Positions 24,684 through 34,427 of a stretch of 64,000 bases of DNA are shown here, piece by piece. Position 1 is the stretch's first letter. Every line of letters starts with the position of its first letter. The DNA is taken from assembly GCF_022605165.1 (NCBI RefSeq), contig NC_063074.1, positions 337,501-401,500 on the forward strand, in the 5' to 3' direction. Source of the DNA: Purpureocillium takamizusanense (taxonomy: Eukaryota > Ascomycota > Sordariomycetes > Hypocreales > Ophiocordycipitaceae). Below the pieces are notes generated by a model. It searched no databases, was not told the DNA's origin, and was given only the letters and a program-made list of their open reading frames with translations. The position numbers and the translations under genes are program-made.

Positions 24684-27600
24684 ATGGCCGAGGTAACAAT
24701 ACTGGACGCCTTGCAGGCTTTCCACCGAGAGCTTATTGCTCTTGGCGGTGGCTATGGCGACGGCGTCGAGTGCCTGAACAACGAGCCTCTAGTTCAGACT
24801 TTCCTCAAGGAGCTGGAAAGACTATGGGACAGCCCGCCAAAGAGCGATCAGAGCCGCAACAAGCTCAAGTCAGGTAAGATGTGCGCCGGGACTCCTGGAC
24901 TCGCGAATGCTGATTGAGCCACAGGCGAGATTTCCCTCGATGGCAGCGACTACACGGTCAACGACAAGTTCCAGCAAGACGCGCTGCTCCTCTCCGACGA
25001 AATCGACATTGATGAGCTGGACGCGGCTCGGTGTCTGCTCGACTCACAGGAGGACCCCCCTGTGCTGGGGCGGCCGCTTCTTGAGTGCGGCATCATCCGA
25101 TTCCACCAGCAACGGAAGTACGTTCTTGACTCGCTGCGACTGCTCCTCGAACTGGAAGACGGCGATGACGATGCCCAAGATTCAGCCGCCGTCGATACCA
25201 TCCGCATGTTTGTCGCCGCTCGGCTTTTCCAGTCTGGCGGTGGCAGTGGGTCAAAACGCTACGTGCCGAGGTGCATGGCCGCCATGGCCAAGATTCGAAC
25301 CTGGCTGCAACGGATAGGGGACAAGATCGCCGCGGCGCAAACCCTGGGCCAAGGAAACGGCGACCAGATATCCGAACAGATGGAGACCATCGAGTTCTCG
25401 CGCCTGAGTTTGATTCAGCAGCACGAGCTTCTTGGTGTCGTTCTCTGTCGCTGCGTCGAGAAGCGACAGGCCGCTACGTCCGATTTCCTTGATTTCATCT
25501 CCGTTCTTAAAAGAGCCGAAAAGTACGAGACATTGCTCGTGCACCTCATGCCGGCTGTTGGCGCCTACGTCTCGCTCTTTGGGTCTACGGAAGGTGGCTA
25601 CGATCTCATCAGCGTCCGAGAGCTCAACGACAAGCTCTTTCCGCCCTCCGGCGACTCTGGCTGGCGTCTCCCGCAACTACAGGCCGCATTCCGGGCCTGG
25701 TGGCTAGCCGAGTACAGCGGATTCTACGTCGATGACCCGCCCGAGGCTGCGATACCTCCCAATACCGATCTTGACGAGGGTGAGTGACTAATTGCTTTTG
25801 GAGCCGAATATTTGCTGACGGGAGGGAAAGAGGACCGCCAAAGATCCAAACAATTCCTCGAGGCCTTGAAAGACGGTGCCTTCGAATGGATCCTGGCCGT
25901 AGCAGGGGACGTGAGATCTCCCGACTGGCACGACCCGGTTCGCATGGGTATGCGAAACTGGCTGCAAAGGAGATCGACTGCTCTGCCTACCGAGGCAATC
26001 CAGTTCTCCAACTTCTTCCAAAACTGCCTCATGTCACACCTTGAGGTTTTGGTAGACGCATTCATCTCTAACCTGCCAGACGTCCTACGAAAATTGCGGG
26101 TGGAGGAAGACGAACAACGGTCGTTGAGTCAGACCCACGAGCAGGATCTAGACTTGGAAAGGTTTTTGCTCATCATCGCCTATGCCTATGAGGGACGCCC
26201 GGATGCCGCTACGACGTTCTGGTCTGACCCAGACAGTAACCTTGCCGGCTTCATGCACTGGGCGTCTCGAAGAGCCTCAACCCCGCTGGTGACGGCCTTC
26301 TGCGAGATGTTGCAGGCCATCGCTGAGAATGAGGAAAGCGCCACGGCCGCCCATGAGTTCCTTCTCGACGAAGGCATTCACTCATCCGGAAAAATAAGGC
26401 GAACGCAGTCTTTGACCTGGGCCCAGATTTTCAAAGAACTTGACTTCTATTCGGATAGAATCCGGCAGAAGCCCGCTCCGGCGCAAACTGTCAAATACCG
26501 CGGTACGAAGGCCCCAAGCGAGCTGGTGGAAACCGAGCCTGAGTCTGCGATGATGCTGGAATGCTACATGCGCCTTATCACCAAACTGTCAACCGAAAGC
26601 GAGACGGTGAGGACTTTCCTCCTGCTGAACCCAGGGTATAATCTCGTCGACATGCTCTATGAGCTAGCCAGCAGCCCGATACCGTCCCGGCTCCGAGGCT
26701 GTGTGTTCATGGCGCTCAGGGCCCTAGTGAATCGCAAAACGACTCAGGAGAGCCAAACAATGTGGAACTGCCTGGAGACGTGGATCACCGGCGGCTATGC
26801 TAATCCCACAGCGGGGCCGATCCGGCAGGCTCAGCCGACACCTCTCGTCTCAACGGAGAGGATTCTCGATGAGATGAGCAACGGCTTCGAAGACCCCGTG
26901 TCGTTCATCCACCTGTTGGTTGCGTTGGTGTCGCCGGCACGGGATAGCAGCCCCTTGAACGACTCTCTGCCCTTTCCCGAGAGTCTGGGGTCTAGCTCGC
27001 GTTATCCAGGCATTGAAGTTTACGTTGACTTCGTCATGGGACTCGTCTTCGCGACCAAGTCTCAGGATCTCGAGGACAAGCACCAGATTCGGGTCCTAAG
27101 GTTGAGCTGCCTCGAGTTCATGCTCACCTGCTTGTCGACTTTCAACGAAGATCTCATCGTGATGGCGAACGAGACCAACATCCAGATCGACTCCGTTATT
27201 GCGACCACCGATCTCGCCACCTACGTTTGCAAGCATCCGTTTGCTAGAGTCATGGAGTGGATGTTCAACGACAAGGTCATGACGTCCTTGTTCAACACCA
27301 TTCATCAGGAGCCGGCAGATGTCGGCAACGCAGCTCCCGACTCACCCCTCATCCTGGGCATCCTGCGCGCCGTCGAGGTCATCACTAAGGTGCTGGACCT
27401 TGAAGCAACCTATCTCGACTTGGTGAGGCCGCTCATCAAACTTCAATCTGGTCAGCGACGTCAGCCTGTTGCCAATGCTGCCTATGCCTCCTTTCAAGAT
27501 GGTCTCGTTACGAGGCTGAATCTTGTAGTCGACCTGGGTAATTATTGTGGTATTGGCCACCCCGACCTCACTTTAGCTTGCCTAAAGTTGCTGGAGAAGA

Positions 27601-29885
27601 TGGCATCGTCATCCAAGATAACCGCAACATGGTCCGGGTCGAGCAAAGGGTCGCACCGGAATAAGGCCATCGTGGCCTTGGAAGCCAACGGAGAGCATGA
27701 GGCCATCTCGAGGTCTTTTGGATCAGAGCTTATGGCTCCGTTGGAAGCACAACGCGAAGCAGAATCGCCGAACTACATCATCAAAATCTACATTCTCGAC
27801 TTTTTGCTGCAGTGCCTTCACACGACGCCAAAAGAGCCAACTATTGCTCACCTCTTGTTGGGGTTCACGTGCGGCGTGGACTCTCTGTCAATCGACAACA
27901 GAGGCTCTTTTATGACTCGCACTTCCCTGTTCCACTCTTTGGTGAGACTTCTCTTTGAGGTCCCATCTGCCGACACTCAAGGCATGAGGCACTGGCTCAT
28001 CGCCCTCAAATCGAGGGTTATGCGGATTCTGCACATTTTGTGGAGTTCGCCTCTCTCATCACAACTCGTCATCAACGAGCTCCGAGACAACGAGTTTCTC
28101 TTCCACCTGCTCATTCGCGAGTCCGTGATTCAGCCCGACGTCCCCTGGGAGGGCCAGAACGTTGCCACCATCCATTTCCCAATGACGGACGGAGCACCGA
28201 CGCTGATCGACTTCTTGACGCTTCGAAGCTTGACCCTCGAGTATATTGCCATGGAGCTTTGCATGATCTCCCAGGGGCGCATGCCCAGCGTCAAGAGGCG
28301 AATATATGATGCACTGAACGGACAAGTAATTGGCGATGGCAATCAGCCAATACAAACTCCAACCGTCTTCGACTTGTACGACTTTCTCCTTCCAGATGGC
28401 CTCTGGGACGCTCCAGCTCCGCAGCTTGCGTTCTACAATGATCTAGATGTCTCCGTATGTGTGGAGACAGACGCCGATCTGAATGAGGTGTACAATGTGG
28501 ACCGCGTCAAGGAAATACTACTTCTCAAGCGAAGCGAGAAGCAGGGGCGAGGCACATTGATCGCTGCGCAGGATCTTGTCTTGATAGAAAGAGAGGAAAT
28601 TCTGATTCAAGATTACCTCCTGTCGTCCAACAGACAGAAGCAAGTCGGCACGCAATGCCTTCAAGTGCTGAAGTCTTGGACCAAGCTACTGCTTATCATG
28701 GTCGAGTGCAACGACTTCAAGGGGACCGCGCAGACCTCCTTCTTCCTTCAAGCCCTGCAGGCCATTCTCCCCAGCCTAGAAACGTTCGCGTCTGATCGTC
28801 CGGCAGAAGCTCTCGAACTAGCCAAGCTCGCACGGGTGCTTCTGTTCAAGCTGGATGTGGCCAACACCGACGACTCGGATAACCCGTCGATTGGCAATTT
28901 GGTCAGCGATAAGCTCTACCAACTGTTCCAGATCTGTCTTCAAGCGATTGGTAAATGGGCTGGGTCACCAGGGCTGAGATCCGTGTACTACGAGATTTGC
29001 TATCGCTACCTAACGGGAGTCTCAGAACAAGGGCCACTCAGCTCGACCCGGCCCAAGACGACCAAGACGATACAAGTCTACGGCGAGAGACTCATCAATG
29101 TCATCTGCGACGATGCGTATTGCGGTGAGCCCACCTGTCAGGCTGCGGCGTTCATCTTTTTAAATGCCCTGGTCAACGTCGGCAGGCACGAGGGTGACAA
29201 CCATGTTATCGAGACACTGAACCGGCTCAACTTCATTGGGATCTTGGTCGACTCGTTGCGGAACATCATGCAGGAATGGCACGAAACCTTTTCATCGGGT
29301 ATGTCCTGGCCTCGGTCGAGGTTGCTACCGTTGCTGACTCGCTTTAGGATACACGGACCAGCAAAACTTTCAAAATGCCCGTCTCGCGCTTCTGCTGCAG
29401 ATGGCGCAGTCGCGAGCAGGCGCCAAGTACATACTCTATGCCAACTTGTTCCGGACGATTGAGAATTCGGGCCTCTTCGCCGCGGACCCCGAGCTACAAA
29501 GCAACGCGAGCAACTCTCATGCCCTGGAGCAGCATTACGACTTGCTGGCCAAGATCAGTCGGGTTATCGGCGCCGCGCTTCTCAGCCGAGGAAGCCACAA
29601 CGCGGTCCAGGGCCGCAAGTTCCTGACGGACCATCGAATGCTCGTGACGCACACACTGAAGCGTAGCGCCGGCATTGGCAGCGCCGGCGTTGCCGAATCT
29701 CTGGACGAGAGGATTGGCGACCTGGCGGATGCCCTGATGGTCATCATTGCTGCGACGGGTTTCCTGGAGGTGGGTTGAATCTGTCTTCACGTCGCCCTTA
29801 CTTTGCCAGTACTGACCATGCGATGTAGTTTGAGAACGAAGCTACCGCGAGCTCGACTAAGCCGGATCTCAGCTTGTTCCATTGA
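24684..29885 (+). CDS. nup192: Nucleoporin NUP192 (NUP205 family), inner ring
   Basis: Large alpha-helical solenoid of the nuclear pore inner ring, binding NUP53 and NIC96. Exons 24684..24873, 24925..25779, 25831..29298, 29348..29769 and 29829..29885 give 1663 residues, typical for filamentous fungi. Recognisable family blocks include the N-terminal LDALQAFHRELIALGGG, GRPLLECGIIRFHQQRKYVLDSLRLL, and DRQRSKQFLEALKDGAFEWI just after the second intron. The C-terminal block NARLALLLQMAQSRAGAKYI follows the third intron, and the last exon adds FENEATASSTKPDLSLFH. All introns are 48-59 bases with GTRNGT-type donors. The first in-frame ATG after an upstream stop-terminated mini-ORF was used as start. 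It is divergent from tel1 and convergent with slx8. Confidence 0.94.
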
Positions 29886-30447
29886 GAGGCGTGCTTTGCC
29901 TATAACAGGCCGTGGGAAAAGGAGAGCCATTGGCTTCGGTGATATGAGTAGTCGCGGGAAGAAGGCAAGTACATAGATTCGGATCTATTTGTACGCTTGG
30001 GTTTCGGCTGGGGCGTTGGGAGAACATTGCCAACACAAAAACATCATCATTGGCATGGGCGCGTGTATGCCTGCGCGCTTGCGTTGCGGTTTGGACTGGA
30101 AGGAGGAAGAAGGGAAGCGGCCTCGCTTGGGGTTGGTGGGCCCATGGGATAAATACCTGCATTTCGGCACATCGCGGACCACCACTCGTGGTATAGACTC
30201 TTTTCTGGCCTTGGAATAAGACCTTCAAGTGTTTGTTACAAGCGGTCCGCAGAGTTTGTAAACGCCGCATCTATATGCGTCCCATGCCATGCATGAATCA
30301 AGAGGAAGAGAACGCCCGCCGCTATGATGCACCCGTCCAGTCCACCCACTCTACAGTTTCAACACTCAGCTTCCCCCTCCCGTTCCCCTTCTCGTCACCT
30401 CGAAGCACCTCCACATTCAAGCGCGTAGTCTTCTTCCGCTGCGTGAA
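29886..30447. other. Shared 3' region of convergent nup192 and slx8
   Basis: About 560 bases between converging genes; only 3' UTR sequence is expected. No RNA gene, repeat or credible ORF seen. Confidence 0.55.
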
Positions 30448-31794
30448 TCAGGTCATCTCACCGACCTTGCGCTTGCCCTGCTTCGTCTTCGTCATGAGCT
30501 TCAGCTCCAGCGGCCAGAAGCCCTTCGTCTTGGAGCTGTACGTGGGCCGGGGCTTCATGTCAATTTTCGCCCGGCACATGGGACACTTGCCGCGCGTGGT
30601 GTCCACGTGGAGCGAGGAGTGCAGGCATTGCTGGCAAAACAAGTGGCCTTTTTGACGACACGAGTTAGCGGGCCGGCGGTCCGCGGTGAGAAGGGGAGGG
30701 GAATGCTGACCGCAATGCGTGACAGTTAGGGTGGTGACATCGTCCATGCAAATGACGCACTGAAAGGCCGACAGCTTGATGCGGTTGTCCAATTCTGGCT
30801 TCTTCAAGTCCTCGGGCACCTCGTTGGCCTCGGTCAGGTCGATCGTCGCGAGATCGTCGCCGTCGGGGGGTGGATTTTCGTTCTCTCCAAAGAGATCGTC
30901 GTCGTCGGACGGTACTGGCAAAACCAGATGGTCCACATCCGCAGAGTTGTCGGCAGCCGCACCGGTGACTCGACGGCGCTTCGAAGCACGAGCGTGGTCG
31001 GGGCCCTCGTTGAGGATGCCCCGAAGGTTGGCCGACGTGGGCATGTCGGCGAAGGAGCTCTGGGTGCTCTGGGACGTGAGCAACTCGTCGCCGGGGTCGT
31101 TGGTGAAGAGGGTGTTTTGAGACTCGCACACGCTTGACGTGGTGAGTTGGGTCGTGGATCGTGAAGGGGCGGCGGGCACGGCACGGCCGCAGGCGGAAGT
31201 GCGGCGGGGAGGGGCGGCGGAGCTGGGGTATGTGGCGGCGGCCTGGTGAGGCTGGCCGGGAGCCTGGCGCGCGTGGGGATCTTCGCCAGTCGGTGGATTC
31301 ACGAAGGAAGGGTAGCCCGAGGGCGAGGAGAATTCGGCGTCGGCAAGGGCGCTGAGATATTGGCCGTCTTCGGTGGTGTCGCCGCCGTAGATGGGCGGCA
31401 TCGCCGGAGAGGCGTCGTCCAGGTTATCACTGCCCCACGTGTAGGCGAGGGTGCGATTCACAGGTGTCTCGGGGGTTCTCTGACGCCGATTCTGGTTCAA
31501 AAGCGTGGTGACCGAGGGCGGCCAAGCAACGCCTACGCCGCCCGTGCCTCGTTGCGCGCGTGCAGAAGAGGAGGAGAAGGAGGAGGACGAGGGGGCGGTG
31601 GCGGCAGAAGCGCCGCGAAGCGAGGACGGGTTTCGGGAGGACGAAGACGACGCTTGTTGGCGTAACTGTGGGACAAAAGACCGCCAACTACTTCGTCGCT
31701 GGGGAGAATTTGCAGGAGCAGCATTCGATCGCTGTGCGTCGGTCGGCAACTGTGCGGCAGATCGGGTGGAGCGAGAGCCCAAGGGTGATGCCAT
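30448..31794 (-). CDS. slx8: SLX8-like SUMO-targeted ubiquitin ligase (RING)
   Basis: Predicted E3 ligase that ubiquitinates SUMO-modified proteins in DNA repair, the yeast Slx8/RNF4 class. Exons 31794..30711 and 30647..30448 give 427 residues; the 63-base intron splits the RING, and splicing restores VTHCGHLFCQQCL. The C-terminal RING (C3HC4) uses CVIC, HCGH, FCQQC and CPMC, and the VTHCGHLFC block is the best match to SLX8 rather than to a generic RING. The first ~300 residues are Ser/Pro/Thr-rich and disordered-looking. Two hydrophobic-acidic motifs, LVLPVPSDDDD and ATIDLTEANE, look like SUMO-interacting motifs placed shortly before the RING, as in known STUbLs. SLX5 partnership is expected from the family but no SLX5 gene is seen here. 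Confidence 0.85.
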   Translation of the reverse strand: MASPLGSRSTRSAAQLPTDAQRSNAAPANSPQRRSSWRSFVPQLRQQASSSSSRNPSSLRGASAATAPSSSSFSSSSARAQRGTGGVGVAWPPSVTTLLNQNRRQRTPETPVNRTLAYTWGSDNLDDASPAMPPIYGGDTTEDGQYLSALADAEFSSPSGYPSFVNPPTGEDPHARQAPGQPHQAAATYPSSAAPPRRTSACGRAVPAAPSRSTTQLTTSSVCESQNTLFTNDPGDELLTSQSTQSSFADMPTSANLRGILNEGPDHARASKRRRVTGAAADNSADVDHLVLPVPSDDDDLFGENENPPPDGDDLATIDLTEANEVPEDLKKPELDNRIKLSAFQCVICMDDVTTLTVTHCGQHSPPLLTADRRPANSCRQKGHLFCQQCLHSSLHVDTTRGKCPMCRAKIDMKPRPTYSSKTKGFWPLELKLMTKTKQGKRKVGEMT

Positions 31795-33346
31795 CGTGGC
31801 GGCGGATCACTGCTGTGAACCCGGCTGGCGCCTGTTGACCGGGAGCAGCAGGCGCTCCGACAAAGGGGACAAAACAAAAAAACGAGGTTCTATGCACGAG
31901 AATCGGCGCGCTGGCGGCGGCGTGAGGAGGCTGCGGAGGATGGCGAGTGGTGGTGCATTTGGTCGGAGGAGCCGCCGGGGCGGATGTGCAGTATGTTGTT
32001 GGAGAGGGAGAAGGCGAGACGGGCGGGCGGTGTTGGATGTTCAACTATAATGACCCAGGCTGCTTCGTTCACGCACGCAAGAGCTGGCGGATGGTATGGC
32101 ATGTTGATGGACGGACCAGAAGGAGTGAGTGGGTGGGGCAAAAAGGGCGGCGGCGGTGGCGACAATGGATGGATGGATGGATGGATGGACGGAATTTGCA
32201 GGCCTTTGATGGCTTGGTTGTGGGCACTATTCCCGGCCGTTCAGCGCCTCGCTGGCGGCCCCCCTTGTTCCGGAAAGGCACCCGTGGACCCAACCTCAGA
32301 AGGTTGCAGTGGAAGCATCTGGGCATGCCCGCCCGGAGATTTCAGCCGGATAAGCTTGCACCACCTGCAACGTCGGGCCAACCTGCCTGCCAAGCTGGCC
32401 GTCCGCGCCTGAGGTGGTGGCGACGAAGCGTCATTGCCTGCCTGCCTGCCTGCCTACATGCTGCGTACGGCGTGAACGGCTGCCAGGCACGTGTCATTTC
32501 CATGCAAACGAGGAGTTCCTGGCAGTGCGTCTTCTCCCAGGCAGCATTGTGCACGATCATGTCACTCAATCTTTTCACCTCACCCAATTCATGGCTTGTG
32601 CAACCGTCCCTCGCAACACAAACGCACTGATCTGATGCGGCTGAGCGGCAAGTGACTTGTCGTCTGCAGCGCGGGCACTTGTGTCAGCATGGTTTTGTGC
32701 CAGCAATGCTTCAAAATACGTACATACCTCGTAAGGCCGACTCGGTACCTGCACTGCTAATGTATTTCGACGTGAGATAAAAGCAAAGGTGCCTGTGCTC
32801 CCCCAAGGTCGTACCTCGCACATTGTCTCAAGGCGTGTTCTGGGACATGTTGTGGCATCATCCGCCGGTAGACTTCTCATGAGTTCAAGGCTGGAGCTCG
32901 AACGTCTTGTCCTGCCTTTTGGCATATCGTGGCATGGCCAACCAAGGTGGTGAAGCCAGGGATCATTCACATGTACAGTCTTCTATTAGAGGTGAAGCCG
33001 ATGTTCGCACGAGGACAGAAAATCACGGCACAGTGAAGACCTCCAGGCTGCCAGGACCCCTGGGCCACGAGTTGACAGCCCGGAGTGCTGTATCCGGCAG
33101 GCGCCTGTTAGTGGACTGGAGCCCGGCAGCAGTCGAGCCTCCGCGCAGTGGAGGATCCCTCGGTCATCTCCAGGGATCATTGGGGAACCATCGATGCATT
33201 AGTACTACCCCGTAGATAGGTTTGTCGGCCCCAAGGTGCGCAGCGCAGCCGCATTGCATCATTCAGTTCATATTGCGGTATATTTCCGTGATCAATCTCT
33301 GGGAACGTTTCACTCTAGACCACTTACTTTGTCCATTGCCACAAAT
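31795..33346. other. 1.55 kb intergenic region upstream of slx8
   Basis: Contains the slx8 promoter side. Short repeats occur, including (TGGA)n at about 32165-32190 and (TGCC)n near 32437-32455. Open frames here are short and incoherent. No RNA gene recognised. Confidence 0.5.
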
Positions 33347-33760
33347 TTACTCGCTCTTCATCTTGTCCATCAACTCATCGATGGAACGGATTTTCTTCTA
33401 CATCTCAACCTTCTCCTTGTTGGAAGTCTTCACGAATGAGTCGAGCCCGTCCAGGAAATCGTTGAACTTCTTGTCCATTTGCTCATGCCCGTGGCTGATC
33501 TTTTCCATCTGTTTAGATGCGCTTGGGTAGCTGTTGCGTTGTCGGGCCCCTGCAACGAGATCGTCCCCGTGACTGATAGGTACCAGTTTCTTTTGAGGCG
33601 GAACAGATAGCAGAGAAAAAAGCGGATGAGGCGGCGGCACGGCAGGACGGCCGCGAATTGCAGCATGGAGATTCTGGATTTCCTTCTGATGCTCACGCAT
33701 CCCAGGAAGAAGTGACTGGAGATTGGCATCGTGGGACTCTTTCATGTTGTCAATTGTCAT
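33347..33760 (-). pseudogene. Small unrecognised ORF with in-frame TAG; possible pseudogene
   Basis: An ATG at 33760 opens a 120-codon frame ending in TAG at 33398. Read past that TAG, the same frame continues 16 codons (KKIRSIDELMDKMKSE) to TAA at 33347, and this tail continues the charged, heptad-like helical pattern before the stop (FLDGLDSFVKTSNKEKVEM). That suggests either a nonsense mutation in an older, slightly longer gene or chance. The product is charged, predicted helical at both ends, with a Pro-rich middle; I do not recognise it. A TATAAA box at 33788..33783 sits about 23 bases upstream of the ATG. The region is visibly more AT-rich than its neighbours and lies beside a tRNA gene, a common site of insertion and relic sequence. 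It may also be a real small protein of 120 residues. Confidence 0.35.
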
Positions 33761-33840
33761 TGTGGAGTCAAGCTACACTATCTTTATAAGTCTATTCTTA
33801 AGTCGCATTACGCTAGCCTGAGCCTTAGCTCAGTGGTGTC

Positions 33841-33911
33841 GCTACCTTTGCACAGTGGTAGTGCGCTTCACTTGTAATGAAGAGGTCCGTAGTTCGATCC
33901 TGCGAGGTAGC
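33841..33911 (+). tRNA. tRNA-Thr (anticodon UGU)
   Basis: 71 bases fold into a full cloverleaf. The acceptor stem GCTACCT/AGGTAGC is perfect, the D stem is GCAC/GTGC with loop AGTGGTA, and the anticodon stem CTTCA/TGAAG encloses loop CTTGTAA with anticodon TGT. The T arm is CGTAG-TTCGATC-CTGCG. No intron. The internal B box GTTCGATCC matches consensus, and a T tract follows at once. Confidence 0.95.
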
Positions 33912-33913
33912 TG

Positions 33914-33924
33914 TTTTTTTTTTT
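33914..33924 (+). terminator. RNA polymerase III terminator (T11)
   Basis: Eleven consecutive T residues starting three bases after the tRNA-Thr 3' end, a standard Pol III stop. Confidence 0.85.
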
Positions 33925-34423
33925 GCTCTCGTCTGAAACGCCTTACTAGGTAAATCAGATAGCCCCCAGTTTAGTCATGTGTAGCACTTTTTCCCCCCGA
34001 GTCCTACTACTCGTACACGGTGCATAATTATTCACTTGTATAATTTTGGGTAAGAACTAGTTAGTTAGTGATGTGACTGATTCAAGCTGGTGCCGCGACT
34101 AGCGGAGCTGGAGCAAAAGCAAAGCGGCGACAGAGCTAACCCATCGTGTTCAGCGCCACACGCCCTAACGTTAGTAGGTACCTAGCACAAGAGCAGTAGG
34201 TAAGCCGGGCCCCACTCTCATCTGTACATGTACCCTCCCTGGCTGTCTGCCCTGCATGACACCCCCAGACGGGAGTCAAAAGAATCCCAGTCCTGCAGTT
34301 CAAGGCTGGGCTGAGCTGAGAATCGTGCGTCGCGTCGCCCTTTGCTCCTCGTCCCATCGCTCATCAACTCCAACAGCCACCGTCGTACCATCGCCTCGCA
34401 GTAGGTATGCCGCATCCGCGCAT
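33925..34423. other. Intergenic and promoter side of mip1
   Basis: About 500 bases between the tRNA and mip1, AT-rich in its first half. It contains a TAGGTACCTA palindrome near 34174-34185 and the mip1 leader with an upstream ORF. Confidence 0.5.
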
Positions 34424-34427
34424 ATGA
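34407..34427 (+). promoter_or_regulatory. Upstream ORF overlapping the mip1 start (ATGA)
   Basis: A six-codon upstream ORF (MPHPRI) ends in TGA at 34425-34427; this stop overlaps the mip1 ATG at 34424-34426 as ATGA. If the transcript leader includes 34407, ribosomes must leak past it or reinitiate to make the polymerase. Confidence 0.55.
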
